This document shows positions 1 through 7,669 of a DNA stretch of 64,000 nucleotides, piece by piece. The stretch spans positions 1 to 64,000 of the IMG/VR virus record IMGVR_UViG_3300037140_000081, one strand, 5' to 3'. The translations under genes were made by a program, and so were the position numbers. The stretch's first letter is position 1. Each line of letters begins with the position of its first letter. Origin of the DNA: a virus. The notes beneath the pieces were generated by a model. It ran no database searches and was not told where the DNA came from. It saw nothing but the letters and a program-made list of their open reading frames with translations.

Positions 1-57
1 CCTGTGATGCCAGTCGGTCCTGTGATGCCAGTCGGTCCTGTGATGCCAGTCGGTCCT
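1..57. repeat. 18-bp tandem repeat, three copies
   Basis: Three consecutive exact copies of cctgtgatgccagtcggt, the third cut short by one base of divergence. They encode GPTGIT triplets of the collagen-like shaft on the minus strand. Such repeats expand and contract easily and also break short-read assemblies. Confidence 0.85.
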
Positions 58-488
58 GTAGCGCCGGTGTTTGTTGCTCCACCAGCAGCACCAGTTATGC
101 CCGTCGGCCCCTGTGGGCCCATACTACCAGCAGAACCAATCGGACCAGGAGGACCAACAATAGAAAGCATGAGCGACTGATTAGCCGACAAAAATACCGG
201 GCCGCCATCTGTCTCCACGAATAAGTTGATCCGGTCATTTCGCACCTGAGAGAAATTAGTTGTGGCTGTGACAACAATGTTGAACCGATCACCCAGCGTC
301 CAGTTGTATGCATAGAACCAAACAGACAACCGGTTAGGGTCGAGCGTGATCGTGTCAACAAGAGCTGTACCGCTGTCAACAGTACACGCAACGCTGGTCA
401 AGCTTTCGCCCTTGCCCAGCCAGTCACGATAGTCGATTTCAAACCGCTTGCGGTCCGCGACCAGTACCCGTTGAGACCCGAGCAACAT
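1..488 (-). CDS. Fibre N-terminal part: adaptor domain plus collagen-like shaft (partial)
   Basis: Starts at ATG 486-488, overlapping the stop of the gene upstream as TAATG, and runs off the left edge with no stop. Residues 1 to about 100 form a beta-rich domain resembling phage fiber-tail adaptor proteins (motif [12 protein letters not shown], then NDRINLFVE). About residue 115 onward is a Gly-X-Y collagen-like shaft (GPPGPIG, GPQGPTG). The last residues seen are a GPTGIT repeat, encoded by three exact copies of an 18-bp unit. It is probably a virion fibre attached to the tail through the N-terminal domain. The same adaptor fold is seen at 62666-62950. The missing C-terminal half may be the gene at the right edge of the window; this is inferred. 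Confidence 0.8.
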   Translation of the reverse strand, partial: MLLGSQRVLVADRKRFEIDYRDWLGKGESLTSVACTVDSGTALVDTITLDPNRLSVWFYAYNWTLGDRFNIVVTATTNFSQVRNDRINLFVETDGGPVFLSANQSLMLSIVGPPGPIGSAGSMGPQGPTGITGAAGGATNTGATGPTGITGPTGITGPTGIT

Positions 489-712
489 TATTCGATCACC
501 TTATCGCGTCGTGGCACCAGAATGATCCGATCATCCTTCGATACCTTGATAATCATCGGCTCCTCCAAAGCCTTCGCTAAGATAACGGGGTCATCCTCGG
601 AGATCGTAATACGCCCGTATACTAGACCGTTCGCCGCCGTGAACACCGCATTAGACGGCGGGACATGGAACGTGTCCGCGTCCGGGTATTTGTACATGTT
701 GTCGTTGCTCAT
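488..712 (-). CDS. Small fibre-cluster protein, 74 aa
   Basis: Unrecognised 74-residue soluble protein, slightly acidic, with no membrane segment. It is rich in short beta-type stretches ([28 protein letters not shown]). It lies between a glycine-rich tail protein (stop 4 nt upstream) and the adaptor-fibre gene, whose ATG overlaps its TAA. That position suggests a small tail accessory or fibre chaperone, but nothing in the sequence proves it. Confidence 0.7.
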   Translation of the reverse strand: MSNDNMYKYPDADTFHVPPSNAVFTAANGLVYGRITISEDDPVILAKALEEPMIIKVSKDDRIILVPRRDKVIE

Positions 713-715
713 GGC

Positions 716-1453
716 TTAGCTCCAGGTAAACGTAATTTGGCCAGCCCCGCCGGCGCCACCGCTGATTGAGTGAAAACCGTTGCCGAAAGTTGCTGCAACA
801 GTGACATCAAACGCGCCGCCCGGGGTACCGCCCGCGCCCACAACAAACGACAAAACATCCTGATATTTTACTAGGGCAGCCACCGATGTGAAAACCTTTC
901 TGCAATATCCACCGCCACCGCCACCGGAAGCAAAATTGTCTCCAGACGGCGTGCCCGTGGAAGCAAAGGCACAACCACTGGAGCCGCCGCCGGGGGACGC
1001 CGCGCCGCCGTTAACGCTATCACAATGGGAACCACCCACAGATGAGAGGGTAACACTGAAGCCGTTGCCACCATTTATACCATTACATGTACCGGCGGCG
1101 CCCTGTGTAATTGTACTACCAGAAATGCTGCCTGACGCGCCGGCACCGCCGGCGACATTGGTTGTCCCACCACCGGCTCCACCGCCGGCGCCACCGCCTT
1201 TGCCCGCACCATCAACGCCGCCACCGCCAGCGGTTAATCCTAAAGATGAGAGGGAAGTCGCACCACCCGCGCCACCTGGTGACGCCGATACCGTAAGAGC
1301 AGTAATGCTGCTACCCCCACCACCAGCGCCCCACAGTTCGATGGTTAGCGTATTAAATAGCGGCACGTCGAACGCGTTTGCGCCGGGACCAAAAGTCCGT
1401 GACCCGGGAACGACATGGGCACCTTCTTCAAACAATGTGGCCTGCATCGCCAT
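716..1453 (-). CDS. Glycine-rich tail protein
   Basis: 245 aa counted from ATG 1451-1453, which overlaps the stop of the upstream fibre gene as TAATG. A longer frame to 1483 exists but would run into the fibre gene. The N-terminus (about 50 aa, ending FNTLTIELWGAGGGGSS) matches phage glycine-rich domain proteins: one beta strand, then long Gly/Ala/Ser runs typical of polyglycine-helix receptor-binding tips. A clear paralogue lies at 62955-63434, with the same start context and the same SxxVxLxGAGGGG core. It is likely a receptor-binding or fibre-tip protein working with the collagen-like fibre encoded just upstream. Confidence 0.82.
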   Translation of the reverse strand: MAMQATLFEEGAHVVPGSRTFGPGANAFDVPLFNTLTIELWGAGGGGSSITALTVSASPGGAGGATSLSSLGLTAGGGGVDGAGKGGGAGGGAGGGTTNVAGGAGASGSISGSTITQGAAGTCNGINGGNGFSVTLSSVGGSHCDSVNGGAASPGGGSSGCAFASTGTPSGDNFASGGGGGGYCRKVFTSVAALVKYQDVLSFVVGAGGTPGGAFDVTVAATFGNGFHSISGGAGGAGQITFTWS

Positions 1454-2454
1454 TAGGTCAAGTTCGTCCCTGTGATTATCCACACCGTAGCCGCCACCTT
1501 CAGGGCCGTTGCGATACCGATCGCGGTCAGCGTACGGCTACCAGAAGTATTTGGCGATCCAGCAAAGTACATAGTATCAGCACAGTTGATGGTCACAACG
1601 CCAGCCCCGGTCTGGTTCACAAATGTGATCGCAGTACCGATGACGTACGGCACAGCAGAATTGGCAGCAATAGTCCAAGTACGCGCGGACGCGTCCGCGC
1701 TCGGATGAAAGATGTGCCCCTCTGCATCGGTCAGCACCGTGGTGTAGTTCGCGCTCTGTGAGTTCTGCGGAATAGACGCCACACCGGTCGGGCCGGTCGC
1801 GCCGGTCGATGTAGCCAGACCAGGTACACCTGTCGGGCCAAGATTGCCGGTTGGCCCCGTCGCCCCAGTATTGGTAGCTGATCCGGCCGCCCCAGTTGGC
1901 CCAATATTTCCCGTTGCCCCAGTATTTGTTGCAGACCCCGCGACGCCGGTGGGGCCGGTTCTTCCCGTAGAGCCGGTCGCACCAGTCGGTCCAACTGCCC
2001 CGGTATTGGTAGCTGATCCAGGTACGCCAGTTGGGCCTGTGGCTCCAGTGGGCCCACTGGTGCCCGTGTTGCCCGTTGCGCCAGTTCCGGTAGCAGTGCC
2101 GGGCAAACCAGTCGCCCCAGTAGACCCGGTTGGGCCCGTTACCGTACTAGGCGCGCCTACGCCCCCCACATTACCGGGAGGGCCTACAAGACCAGTCGGA
2201 CCGGTTGACCCTGTCGCAGCGCTGCCGGTCGCGCCCGTAATCGAGGCACCCGTGGGACCGGTTGACCCGGTGCTGCCAGTCGGCCCGGTGGCACCGGTTG
2301 CCCCAGTCGGTCCACCGGCCGGACCAGTGGCCCCGGTCGGCCCATTCACTACTACAACAGGCTGCGCGGATACCGGCGAAGGTACATTATGTGTAACCAC
2401 GGCAACGGGGATAACGTCGGCCGGGGCTCCGATGCCAATGCGAGTAACCGTCAT
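1453..2454 (-). CDS. Collagen-like tail fibre with C-terminal head domain
   Basis: 333 aa. Residues 1-35 are a short non-repetitive N-terminus. About 36-225 are Gly-X-Y triplets dominated by GPTG, GATG and NTGATG, so threonine fills many Y positions. The final 105 residues form a beta-rich domain (starting [14 protein letters not shown], ending WIITGTNLT). That head domain is clearly homologous to the one at 63434-64000 (shared pieces HxFHPSADxxARTWTI and ALKV). Known collagen-like phage fibres trimerise through such head domains. The gene sits in a TAATG-coupled tail operon, 3 nt after the small structural protein gene. Confidence 0.88.
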   Translation of the reverse strand: MTVTRIGIGAPADVIPVAVVTHNVPSPVSAQPVVVVNGPTGATGPAGGPTGATGATGPTGSTGSTGPTGASITGATGSAATGSTGPTGLVGPPGNVGGVGAPSTVTGPTGSTGATGLPGTATGTGATGNTGTSGPTGATGPTGVPGSATNTGAVGPTGATGSTGRTGPTGVAGSATNTGATGNIGPTGAAGSATNTGATGPTGNLGPTGVPGLATSTGATGPTGVASIPQNSQSANYTTVLTDAEGHIFHPSADASARTWTIAANSAVPYVIGTAITFVNQTGAGVVTINCADTMYFAGSPNTSGSRTLTAIGIATALKVAATVWIITGTNLT

Positions 2455-2457
2455 GGC

Positions 2458-2829
2458 TTAATTCCCCGTTATGCCCTGGATAACCTTGAGTTTTCCACTC
2501 ATGAGCTGAACCCGAATAGGTGGAGTGGAAAAGTCATACATGACAAGATCATAGACATAATCCCCTGGCACGAGGGCCGCGGCTACCGCGGTGTCTGCCA
2601 CATTGAAGTGGAGAATACGCTGGGTAATATCGTCAACCACGATAGTGGCCAGGTCGGTTGATATCGTGAGCAACGCAGCTGCTTGATCCTTGTTACCCTT
2701 TACGTCCAGGCGAAAGTTCTGCCCGGAAAAATTCCATGAAGTATCACCAACAACACCGAAAATGAACGCATCGTTCCAGGTGGCATTGTTGGTAATTTCC
2801 ATATCGACGTGTGCAGAAGTCTGTGCCAT
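2458..2829 (-). CDS. Small beta-rich virion protein (baseplate-upper N-terminal-like)
   Basis: 123 aa. The pattern is typical of small phage immunoglobulin-like or BppU N-terminal-like proteins: an opening NNATWNDAFIF, a central FRLDVKGNKDQ, and PGDYVYDLVMYD before the end. It lies between the fibre operon and a probable adaptor, so it is probably a tail structural component linking fibres to the tail. The family call rests on pattern only. Confidence 0.6.
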   Translation of the reverse strand: MAQTSAHVDMEITNNATWNDAFIFGVVGDTSWNFSGQNFRLDVKGNKDQAAALLTISTDLATIVVDDITQRILHFNVADTAVAAALVPGDYVYDLVMYDFSTPPIRVQLMSGKLKVIQGITGN

Positions 2830-2831
2830 GT

Positions 2832-3521
2832 TTAAGCCCCGCCACTACCTATGTTCATAAAACCTCTTTGACTGCGTGTCCGAAACCCTTGCGGAAATGA
2901 CCAAGCCTGGGCACCAAATGTGTTACCCCGCATAGCGGCAACGCGGGCACGAGAGATACCTTCTTGGAACCGTTTCAAATTATATGTACCCAAAGTGTCA
3001 CTCGAATAACTCTTTTGGGGGTGGTTCATCATATTTCCCAAAACACCGGCCAAAATGTATCTACTATAAACCGGCAAGACCCAGTCTGGAGCGAGCGGTA
3101 CAGCATTACGCGTGGTCGGCAGAACAACATTCTTGATAACCGTCACGCGCATCGCCTGCGGGCTACTTGGCGGGTTAATCAGATGCAGTGTACCAAAGTC
3201 CGGCATGAAAGCAGTTTGCGGGTGGAAACCCAAGGGTTGGTTGACAATCTCCGCTGCTTCGAGCGCGGCCGAAGTGGAATATATTGAGCTGGCAGCGACG
3301 CCGCCTAGGCGAATAACCTGCCCTTCGCTAACCGATATGTCATAGTCTTTTTGGTTGACTAAAGCATCAATATCAACCTGCTCGGTCCAACAAGATGAAA
3401 TATCGAAGAACTCGGTAAAGACCTCAAATAGCTCGTTCTTGATGCCCGCATCGGAGGCGCCAATCAATTTAATGCTCGCCTGGTTCATCAGCCGGGTCAT
3501 ATCTTCGTTGTTGATAGCCAT
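2832..3521 (-). CDS. Probable head-tail connector / tail structural protein
   Basis: 229 aa. N-terminal helices (MTRLMNQASIKLIG, KNELFEVFTEFF) are followed by a beta-containing region (DYDISVSEGQVIRLGG) and a C-terminal basic, glycine-rich tail. Position after the DUF6682-like adaptor, with a TAATG overlap, is that of the second adaptor or tail-completion protein in related podophages. No catalytic motif. I recognise the genomic position better than the sequence. Confidence 0.55.
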   Translation of the reverse strand: MAINNEDMTRLMNQASIKLIGASDAGIKNELFEVFTEFFDISSCWTEQVDIDALVNQKDYDISVSEGQVIRLGGVAASSIYSTSAALEAAEIVNQPLGFHPQTAFMPDFGTLHLINPPSSPQAMRVTVIKNVVLPTTRNAVPLAPDWVLPVYSRYILAGVLGNMMNHPQKSYSSDTLGTYNLKRFQEGISRARVAAMRGNTFGAQAWSFPQGFRTRSQRGFMNIGSGGA

Positions 3522-3976
3522 TAGGCAGCCCTCCTAGGAGCGCCGCCGGCCGGTGGCGTGATCATGGTCGAGGCAGCTTGACCGTTCAAAATTGAGTTAA
3601 ATGCGCCCAAGAACGCAGAAGCCCGTTGATCCTCAATGTCTTCCTGGTCGCGCTGGAGCGCGTGGCCCACCATCCCGTACAAAAACGCGAGCCGGAACGC
3701 GGGCTCAATGTCAACTTGGGTATCATCAACGGCTGCGAAGTATGGAACCCTCGTACCGTGCTTCACTACAAACAGGTCGGCACGAATGCGGCGTGCTTCT
3801 AGCAACATTAAATTGAGGGCAGATACGAGCGATGTGTCCTCATATCGCGGCGGATTTACAGTATCTTGCAGGAGTACTCGGGCCTCGGTGACATAGTCTT
3901 GTACCGTATCGAGCGCCTGTGATTGATTTTGATCTCTGTCAGCCACGGAAAACCCCCAAGGTTGTCTCCGCACCAT
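3521..3976 (-). CDS. Head-tail adaptor, DUF6682-like
   Basis: 151 aa. The stretch VQDYVTEARVLLQDTVNPPRY, then LVSALNLMLLEARRIRADLF, is the helical signature of phage adaptor (gateway) proteins annotated DUF6682. These bind beneath the portal ring. The gene lies downstream of the coat gene, separated by a hairpin terminator-like element, and its stop overlaps the next start. An alternative start further in (VADRDQ) cannot be excluded. Expected assembly as a 12-mer is family knowledge, not visible here. Confidence 0.65.
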   Translation of the reverse strand: MVRRQPWGFSVADRDQNQSQALDTVQDYVTEARVLLQDTVNPPRYEDTSLVSALNLMLLEARRIRADLFVVKHGTRVPYFAAVDDTQVDIEPAFRLAFLYGMVGHALQRDQEDIEDQRASAFLGAFNSILNGQAASTMITPPAGGAPRRAA

Positions 3977-4002
3977 ACTGTTTTTGAGTTAACGATTGAA
4001 TA

Positions 4003-4032
4003 ACGAAAGGGCCGGGTTTTACCCCAGCCCCT
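4003..4032 (-). terminator. Hairpin terminator after the coat gene
   Basis: Read on the minus strand, GGGCTGGG and CCCGGCCC pair (one G-T wobble) around a loop of about 6 nt and are followed by TTTCGTT. It lies 23 nt past the coat stop codon and could reduce transcription into the adaptor and fibre genes, giving coat excess. Imperfect U-run, so possibly partial. Confidence 0.6.
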
Positions 4033-4054
4033 ATTTAGTGCTTACTCAGGGCGA

Positions 4055-5065
4055 TTAGTTACCCGGAGTGACCTGAGCCTGAACCAGCGCTTTGCCGTCC
4101 ACGACCTGGTAGCCGTAGACCTGCAAGCCGCGCAAGATTTGGCCAAAGGTCAGCTCGGACCGCAAGGTTTCGACCTTGCTGATCTGTGAGGCAAACGTCA
4201 GTCCGTGCGCGTGACCCGCGTAGATCGGCCATTCACCAGAGTTGAAGTTCGCCGGCTGACTGGTGTTGTTCGGCAGCAAGTTGCTGACGTACAGCGTGAA
4301 CCGGTCGATCATGCCCAAGCGGCCATTTCGCAGCATCGAGACGCTGTCACCAGACAGATAAGCCTGGCGCAGTTCCGACTGCTTGATTTGGCGGCCAGCC
4401 CAAGCCGGCAACACGACCCAGCGGCCAACTTCCGGGATATTCTGCTCGTCCAGGACCTGTCCCATACGCATCAGAACGTCCAAGAGTTCGATCTGGCCAC
4501 CCGTCGGGTTCTTGGAAACCACGGTGAGCGGAGAGCCTTGGATGCCCAGGTTCAGCGACGCGGTGATGACACCAGCCGTAGTACCCTGGTTTTGAGCAGC
4601 CATGCCCCCGTAGATGCCACCGAGAACGTCCTGGTCCACGGTGATTTTCAGCTGCTGCGCGGCGTCGTCCGACCACATAGACAGGATATTCAGATCGCTC
4701 TGAATTTCCATCACGTCGTCCAGGATCAGCGAGAAGTACTTGCCGCTGCCGATATACAACTCGACAGTGCCAGCAGTCGGGCGGTCGAGGCCCAGCAAGC
4801 CGTCAGCATCGTAATTGTGGATCGAGATCGTGGGCTTCGTGCGGATTTTGACGCGGTCGCCCTTGTTCTTGATCTCGCCCTCGTAATCGGTGTTCGAGAT
4901 CGCGGCCAGCACGGTGCTGGCGTAGAACTTTTCAATGAGCTTACCTGACCAGATTTCCGGAATAAATCCAGTAGCCTGGAGGTTGTTGCCCGAAGAACCT
5001 ACCGGATAAATCGCGGGCGTAGTGCCTGCGGTTGCGCCGGGAAAACCTTGGGTATTGATAGGCAT
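4055..5065 (-). CDS. Major capsid (coat) protein, P22 coat-like
   Basis: 336 aa. The N-terminus is a flexible arm, then FIPEIWSGKLIEKFYASTVL, a standard opening for HK97-fold coat proteins of the P22 gp5-like group. Also typical are GDRVKIRTKPTI and the central DQDVLGGIYGGM helix followed by LLDVLMRMGQVLDEQNIP and WVVLPAWAGRQIKQSE. It follows the scaffold gene directly and is followed by a terminator, the usual head operon order. The start ATG at 5063-5065 has its AGGGGG ribosome site inside a GC-rich hairpin. Confidence 0.85.
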   Translation of the reverse strand: MPINTQGFPGATAGTTPAIYPVGSSGNNLQATGFIPEIWSGKLIEKFYASTVLAAISNTDYEGEIKNKGDRVKIRTKPTISIHNYDADGLLGLDRPTAGTVELYIGSGKYFSLILDDVMEIQSDLNILSMWSDDAAQQLKITVDQDVLGGIYGGMAAQNQGTTAGVITASLNLGIQGSPLTVVSKNPTGGQIELLDVLMRMGQVLDEQNIPEVGRWVVLPAWAGRQIKQSELRQAYLSGDSVSMLRNGRLGMIDRFTLYVSNLLPNNTSQPANFNSGEWPIYAGHAHGLTFASQISKVETLRSELTFGQILRGLQVYGYQVVDGKALVQAQVTPGN

Positions 5066-5107
5066 AGAGGCCCCCTGTTGGTAGGGGCCCGCACGTCCTT
5101 AACGTGA
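5066..5107 (-). promoter_or_regulatory. Hairpin covering the coat gene ribosome binding site
   Basis: In the 56-nt gap between scaffold and coat genes, minus-strand GGCCCCT (5083-5089) pairs with AGGGGGCC (5069-5076), which contains the coat Shine-Dalgarno. A second small inverted repeat (CACGT/ACGTG) lies just upstream. The arrangement could tune coat translation or mark a processing site. Confidence 0.45.
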
Positions 5108-5121
5108 CTTATGCCCCCGGA

Positions 5122-6270
5122 TTAGCGGACGCGCCCATCATTCTGTGCGGCGAAGATTTGCTTCTCCATCGCGTTCTTATCGGTTTCGCGTCCGGCATAG
5201 ATGCCTTTGCGTACGTCCGAATAGAACTTAGAAATTTGAGTGCGAGTGAATGTTGGCTTGTCCGCGGGTCCTGGTGTATCGCCAGAGGCCGGCTTTGCCC
5301 TGCCAGGAGCTGCGAGTGATGCTAGCGGGACCGCTGCTTGTCTCTGAGGGGCGGCCGGTGTTTCCGACTGCCGCTCGTGCTGCGGGGCTAAATCCTCATT
5401 GCCCGTGACTGCTTCATCTCTGATGAAGCCCTCGAAGAACGCTTTGACCTGAGGGGCGTTAGCCGCTTGGTACGCTACGTTCAACATCTGCTTTCTAACC
5501 TGACCCGAGTAAACGTCCCGTAAACGGAGCCAATTTAAAAAGCGGGGATCGCTATTTATTTCACGCCAGTTAGGAATATCCCTGTCTAGCAGCTGTCCAA
5601 CCCGTGTTTGGGCCTCTTGGCGGGCCTGCTGGGTGAGCTGGGCATTCTGGTGCTTTAGCTCGTCCAGCTCGGGCCCAACGGTCTCCTGGGCAGCGCGCCG
5701 CGCGAGATCAATGAGTTCCGACCCAAAAGCCACCTCGTCCTCTGGGGTGATCAATTTGGCGACCGGAGGCGCCGCCTGCTGGCGGAGCTGCTGGGGCTGG
5801 CGGAGCTGCTGGGGCTGGCGGCCCTGAACTAGCGTCTGGGTCCGCATTAACTCGTCCCCGAGCTGGGACATTTGCTCCTGCATGGAGCCTATAGTTTGCT
5901 GCGCTGCATCATAGCGGCCCTTCATGGACCGATATCGGTGCTCCCAGTTATCACCCTCAGCTAACTGATGGTCAGTTTGGGCCTGAACGTCCGGTTGTTT
6001 GACCGGTTCCGCAACCTCGGAACCCTCTGTTTTTGCTGGCTTTTTAGCCCGAATAGGCTTGGGTTTGGCCGCTTCGGCGGCCGCTTCGGCCTCCGCGGCG
6101 CGCGCGGCTTCGGCGGCAGCCGCCGCGGTTTCCTCCGCAGTAGGGGCCGTCTTGTAATAAGCCTCCGCTTTAGCAGCGGCGTCCTTGACTGATTTCGGGA
6201 TTAGAACGCTGGTATCTTCGGGGGCGATAGGGGCAGGCGTCTGGTTCCGCTCGACTTCGGTGACAGGCAT
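5122..6270 (-). CDS. Scaffolding-like protein
   Basis: 382 aa, highly charged, Ala/Glu/Gln-rich, with no membrane segment. Residues 30-75 are a low-complexity Ala-Glu helix. The middle region about 105-250 is predicted coiled coil (HRYRSMKGRYDAAQQTIG, MSQLGDELMRTQTLVQG), with a QPQQLR repeat. The C-terminal region has a Pro-rich linker, then FTRTQISKFYSDVRKGIYAG. It lies immediately upstream of the coat gene and has a good AGGAGA ribosome site 5' of ATG 6270. Low similarity but classical scaffold composition and position. It probably shapes the procapsid and leaves or is degraded. Confidence 0.75.
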   Translation of the reverse strand: MPVTEVERNQTPAPIAPEDTSVLIPKSVKDAAAKAEAYYKTAPTAEETAAAAAEAARAAEAEAAAEAAKPKPIRAKKPAKTEGSEVAEPVKQPDVQAQTDHQLAEGDNWEHRYRSMKGRYDAAQQTIGSMQEQMSQLGDELMRTQTLVQGRQPQQLRQPQQLRQQAAPPVAKLITPEDEVAFGSELIDLARRAAQETVGPELDELKHQNAQLTQQARQEAQTRVGQLLDRDIPNWREINSDPRFLNWLRLRDVYSGQVRKQMLNVAYQAANAPQVKAFFEGFIRDEAVTGNEDLAPQHERQSETPAAPQRQAAVPLASLAAPGRAKPASGDTPGPADKPTFTRTQISKFYSDVRKGIYAGRETDKNAMEKQIFAAQNDGRVR

Positions 6271-6279
6271 GACACTCTC

Positions 6280-6642
6280 CTATTGGGGTGGGTTGTCTAA
6301 ATATTCAGCAAGTAAACGAAGTATAGTCGGGTCGTCTTGAACAAACCCAAGAGCCGCATTGCAGCGCGGGCATAGTATACCGCGAACCTTCCCGGTCGTA
6401 TGGGAATGGTCTATTTGCCAACCATTTGGGTGTTGTGTATCAGGGCGTCTACAACCGGCACAAGTAAACCCTTGGGCCGCGAATAACTTATCGCGTTCCC
6501 CCAGAGTTATACCATATTTATATTTGATAGATAGGCGCCTTTGCAGGGCTTTCCCCGCCGGCAGTTGAGCCTTGTATTTTTTTCTCGCCTTGGCGCCCGG
6601 AGTTTGCCGATAGCGTCGTTGAGCCGCTTGTTTCGGTGTCAT
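6280..6642 (-). CDS. HNH homing endonuclease, recombination endonuclease VII type (copy 1)
   Basis: 120 aa. Basic N-terminus, then FTCAGCRRPD, WQIDHSHTTGKVRGILC and RCNAALGFVQDD. The CxxC...CxxC zinc site and the DH of the HNH motif are intact. This matches the Recombination_endonuclease_VII family (PF02945). Free-standing members in phages behave as homing endonucleases. It is inserted between the scaffold and a small head gene, neither of which it disrupts. One of six members of the family in this window. Confidence 0.88.
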   Translation of the reverse strand: MTPKQAAQRRYRQTPGAKARKKYKAQLPAGKALQRRLSIKYKYGITLGERDKLFAAQGFTCAGCRRPDTQHPNGWQIDHSHTTGKVRGILCPRCNAALGFVQDDPTILRLLAEYLDNPPQ

Positions 6643-6666
6643 CTTTGACCTTCAATGCGCGCACGG

Positions 6667-6906
6667 CTATTGCGGTGCGGGCTGTTTGGGCTTCTTGTCA
6701 CACTCTCTGAACGTACGCAGTAGGGCAAGACACTGACGGGCCTGCCCCTGCAAAACCAAGACGTTGTCCGATCCGGCCGCGGTTACATCAAGAACGGCAT
6801 GATCGGTATAGGCAGCGAACGAGGCCACGAATTGGTCCCACCCTTCGGGGTTGGAATTTCGTAGCCGTAGCGCTGTTTCTGCTAAGTCCTTGGGGGATAA
6901 GGACAT
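6667..6906 (-). CDS. Small conserved phage protein, 79 aa
   Basis: 79 aa, mostly helical and soluble. The core NPEGWDQFVASF followed by DNVLVLQGQARQ resembles the 94-aa protein at 22999-23283 (SPEGRDTFHLFA ... NNLIALNGAWAI), so the two are probably distant paralogues. It sits in the head gene cluster between a homing endonuclease and a glycine-rich peptide. Function unknown. Confidence 0.7.
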   Translation of the reverse strand: MSLSPKDLAETALRLRNSNPEGWDQFVASFAAYTDHAVLDVTAAGSDNVLVLQGQARQCLALLRTFRECDKKPKQPAPQ

Positions 6907-6908
6907 TT

Positions 6909-7145
6909 TTAGTTGCCGCCTCCATAGCTGCCACCGCCGCCGTAGCTACCGTTTCCGGGGGGCGTAGGGGCGCCAATAGTCGGCGTCGCCTTGGAATAGT
7001 CCTGCATGGTGCGCGCGGCCGGGTCGCCGGAGGTCAGGGTCTGCATGGCGCTGCGTGATGGCAGCTGCTGCTCGCTGGCGCCCTTGCCAGCGTTCTTGAC
7101 CATCTGGCCACCCTTGCTCAGCGGGGACATATGCTTTTTTAGCAT
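6909..7145 (-). CDS. Small Gly-rich head-cluster protein
   Basis: 78 aa. Basic N-terminus (MLKKHMSPLSKGGQMV) and a low-complexity tail of GSYGGGG repeats. Its start overlaps the stop of the upstream endonuclease by a few bases. Small Gly-rich proteins like this are common beside podophage portal and scaffold genes and may be minor virion components. Function unknown. Confidence 0.6.
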   Translation of the reverse strand: MLKKHMSPLSKGGQMVKNAGKGASEQQLPSRSAMQTLTSGDPAARTMQDYSKATPTIGAPTPPGNGSYGGGGSYGGGN

Positions 7146-7453
7146 TTTTTCACTCCGTTCAAGTATCCAATAGCTCGCTGTAAAATTCCTGTGTCATCAC
7201 CAGAATTTCCCAGCATTACGTTGCACCGAAAGCATAGAATGCCGCGTACCTGCTTAGTTTCATGGTCGTGATCAACGTGCCACGGGTTACGACCACTTTT
7301 GGTTCGCGGATTATTTGTTCCACAAATAGCACAACATTTCCCTTGTTTTTCAAACAGTTGCCCATATTCATCCATCGAAATACCATACCATTTTCGGATA
7401 TTATAGGCCCGCGAATACGCCGCGCGCTTATGTGATCCTAAAGGCCAAGGCAT
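7139..7453 (-). CDS. HNH homing endonuclease, endonuclease VII type (copy 2)
   Basis: 104 aa. Contains CCAICGTNNP, WHVDHDHETKQVRGILC and RCNVMLGNSGDD, with both zinc CxxC pairs and the catalytic DHDH segment. The N-terminus is shorter than in copy 1. Same family (PF02945) and same kind of insertion between two small head-cluster genes. Confidence 0.87.
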   Translation of the reverse strand: MPWPLGSHKRAAYSRAYNIRKWYGISMDEYGQLFEKQGKCCAICGTNNPRTKSGRNPWHVDHDHETKQVRGILCFRCNVMLGNSGDDTGILQRAIGYLNGVKKC

Positions 7454-7456
7454 TCC

Positions 7457-7669
7457 TCAACTCTCTCCTGTGAGACCCGTGTTGCCGAAGCCGGCGCCGG
7501 CCACCGACGTTTTACCGTACTGGGTCGTGCTACCCGGCTGGGGCTTAATGGTTAACGATCCTGGGGGCTGAGCCCTCAAACTGGGCGGGCGCGATCCCAG
7601 GACAAAAGACGGGCGAGAAAAGGCCGTGGGGCCCTTTACCGCTGTTTTTCCTATGCGAACGGACGCCAT
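7457..7669 (-). CDS. Small Pro/Gly-rich protein, 70 aa
   Basis: 70 aa, basic, rich in Ser, Gly and Pro, with no recognised domain or membrane segment. TAATG overlap with the next gene upstream (stop/start at 7667-7671) supports translation. Probably a minor head-associated protein by position; function unknown. Confidence 0.55.
   Translation of the reverse strand: MASVRIGKTAVKGPTAFSRPSFVLGSRPPSLRAQPPGSLTIKPQPGSTTQYGKTSVAGAGFGNTGLTGES

Noticed and set aside
888-2461. Long Pro-rich plus-strand frames opposite the glycine-rich and collagen-like genes (also at 13397, 14366 and 54933)
   Set aside because: Gly-X-Y coding DNA gives Pro/Ala-rich antisense frames without stops. No ribosome sites and no known homologues.
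4205-4948. 247-codon plus-strand frame opposite the coat gene, and similar ones at 9561, 16714 and 38644
   Set aside because: Shadow frames of strongly biased genes; composition is unnatural and neighbours leave no room for expression signals.
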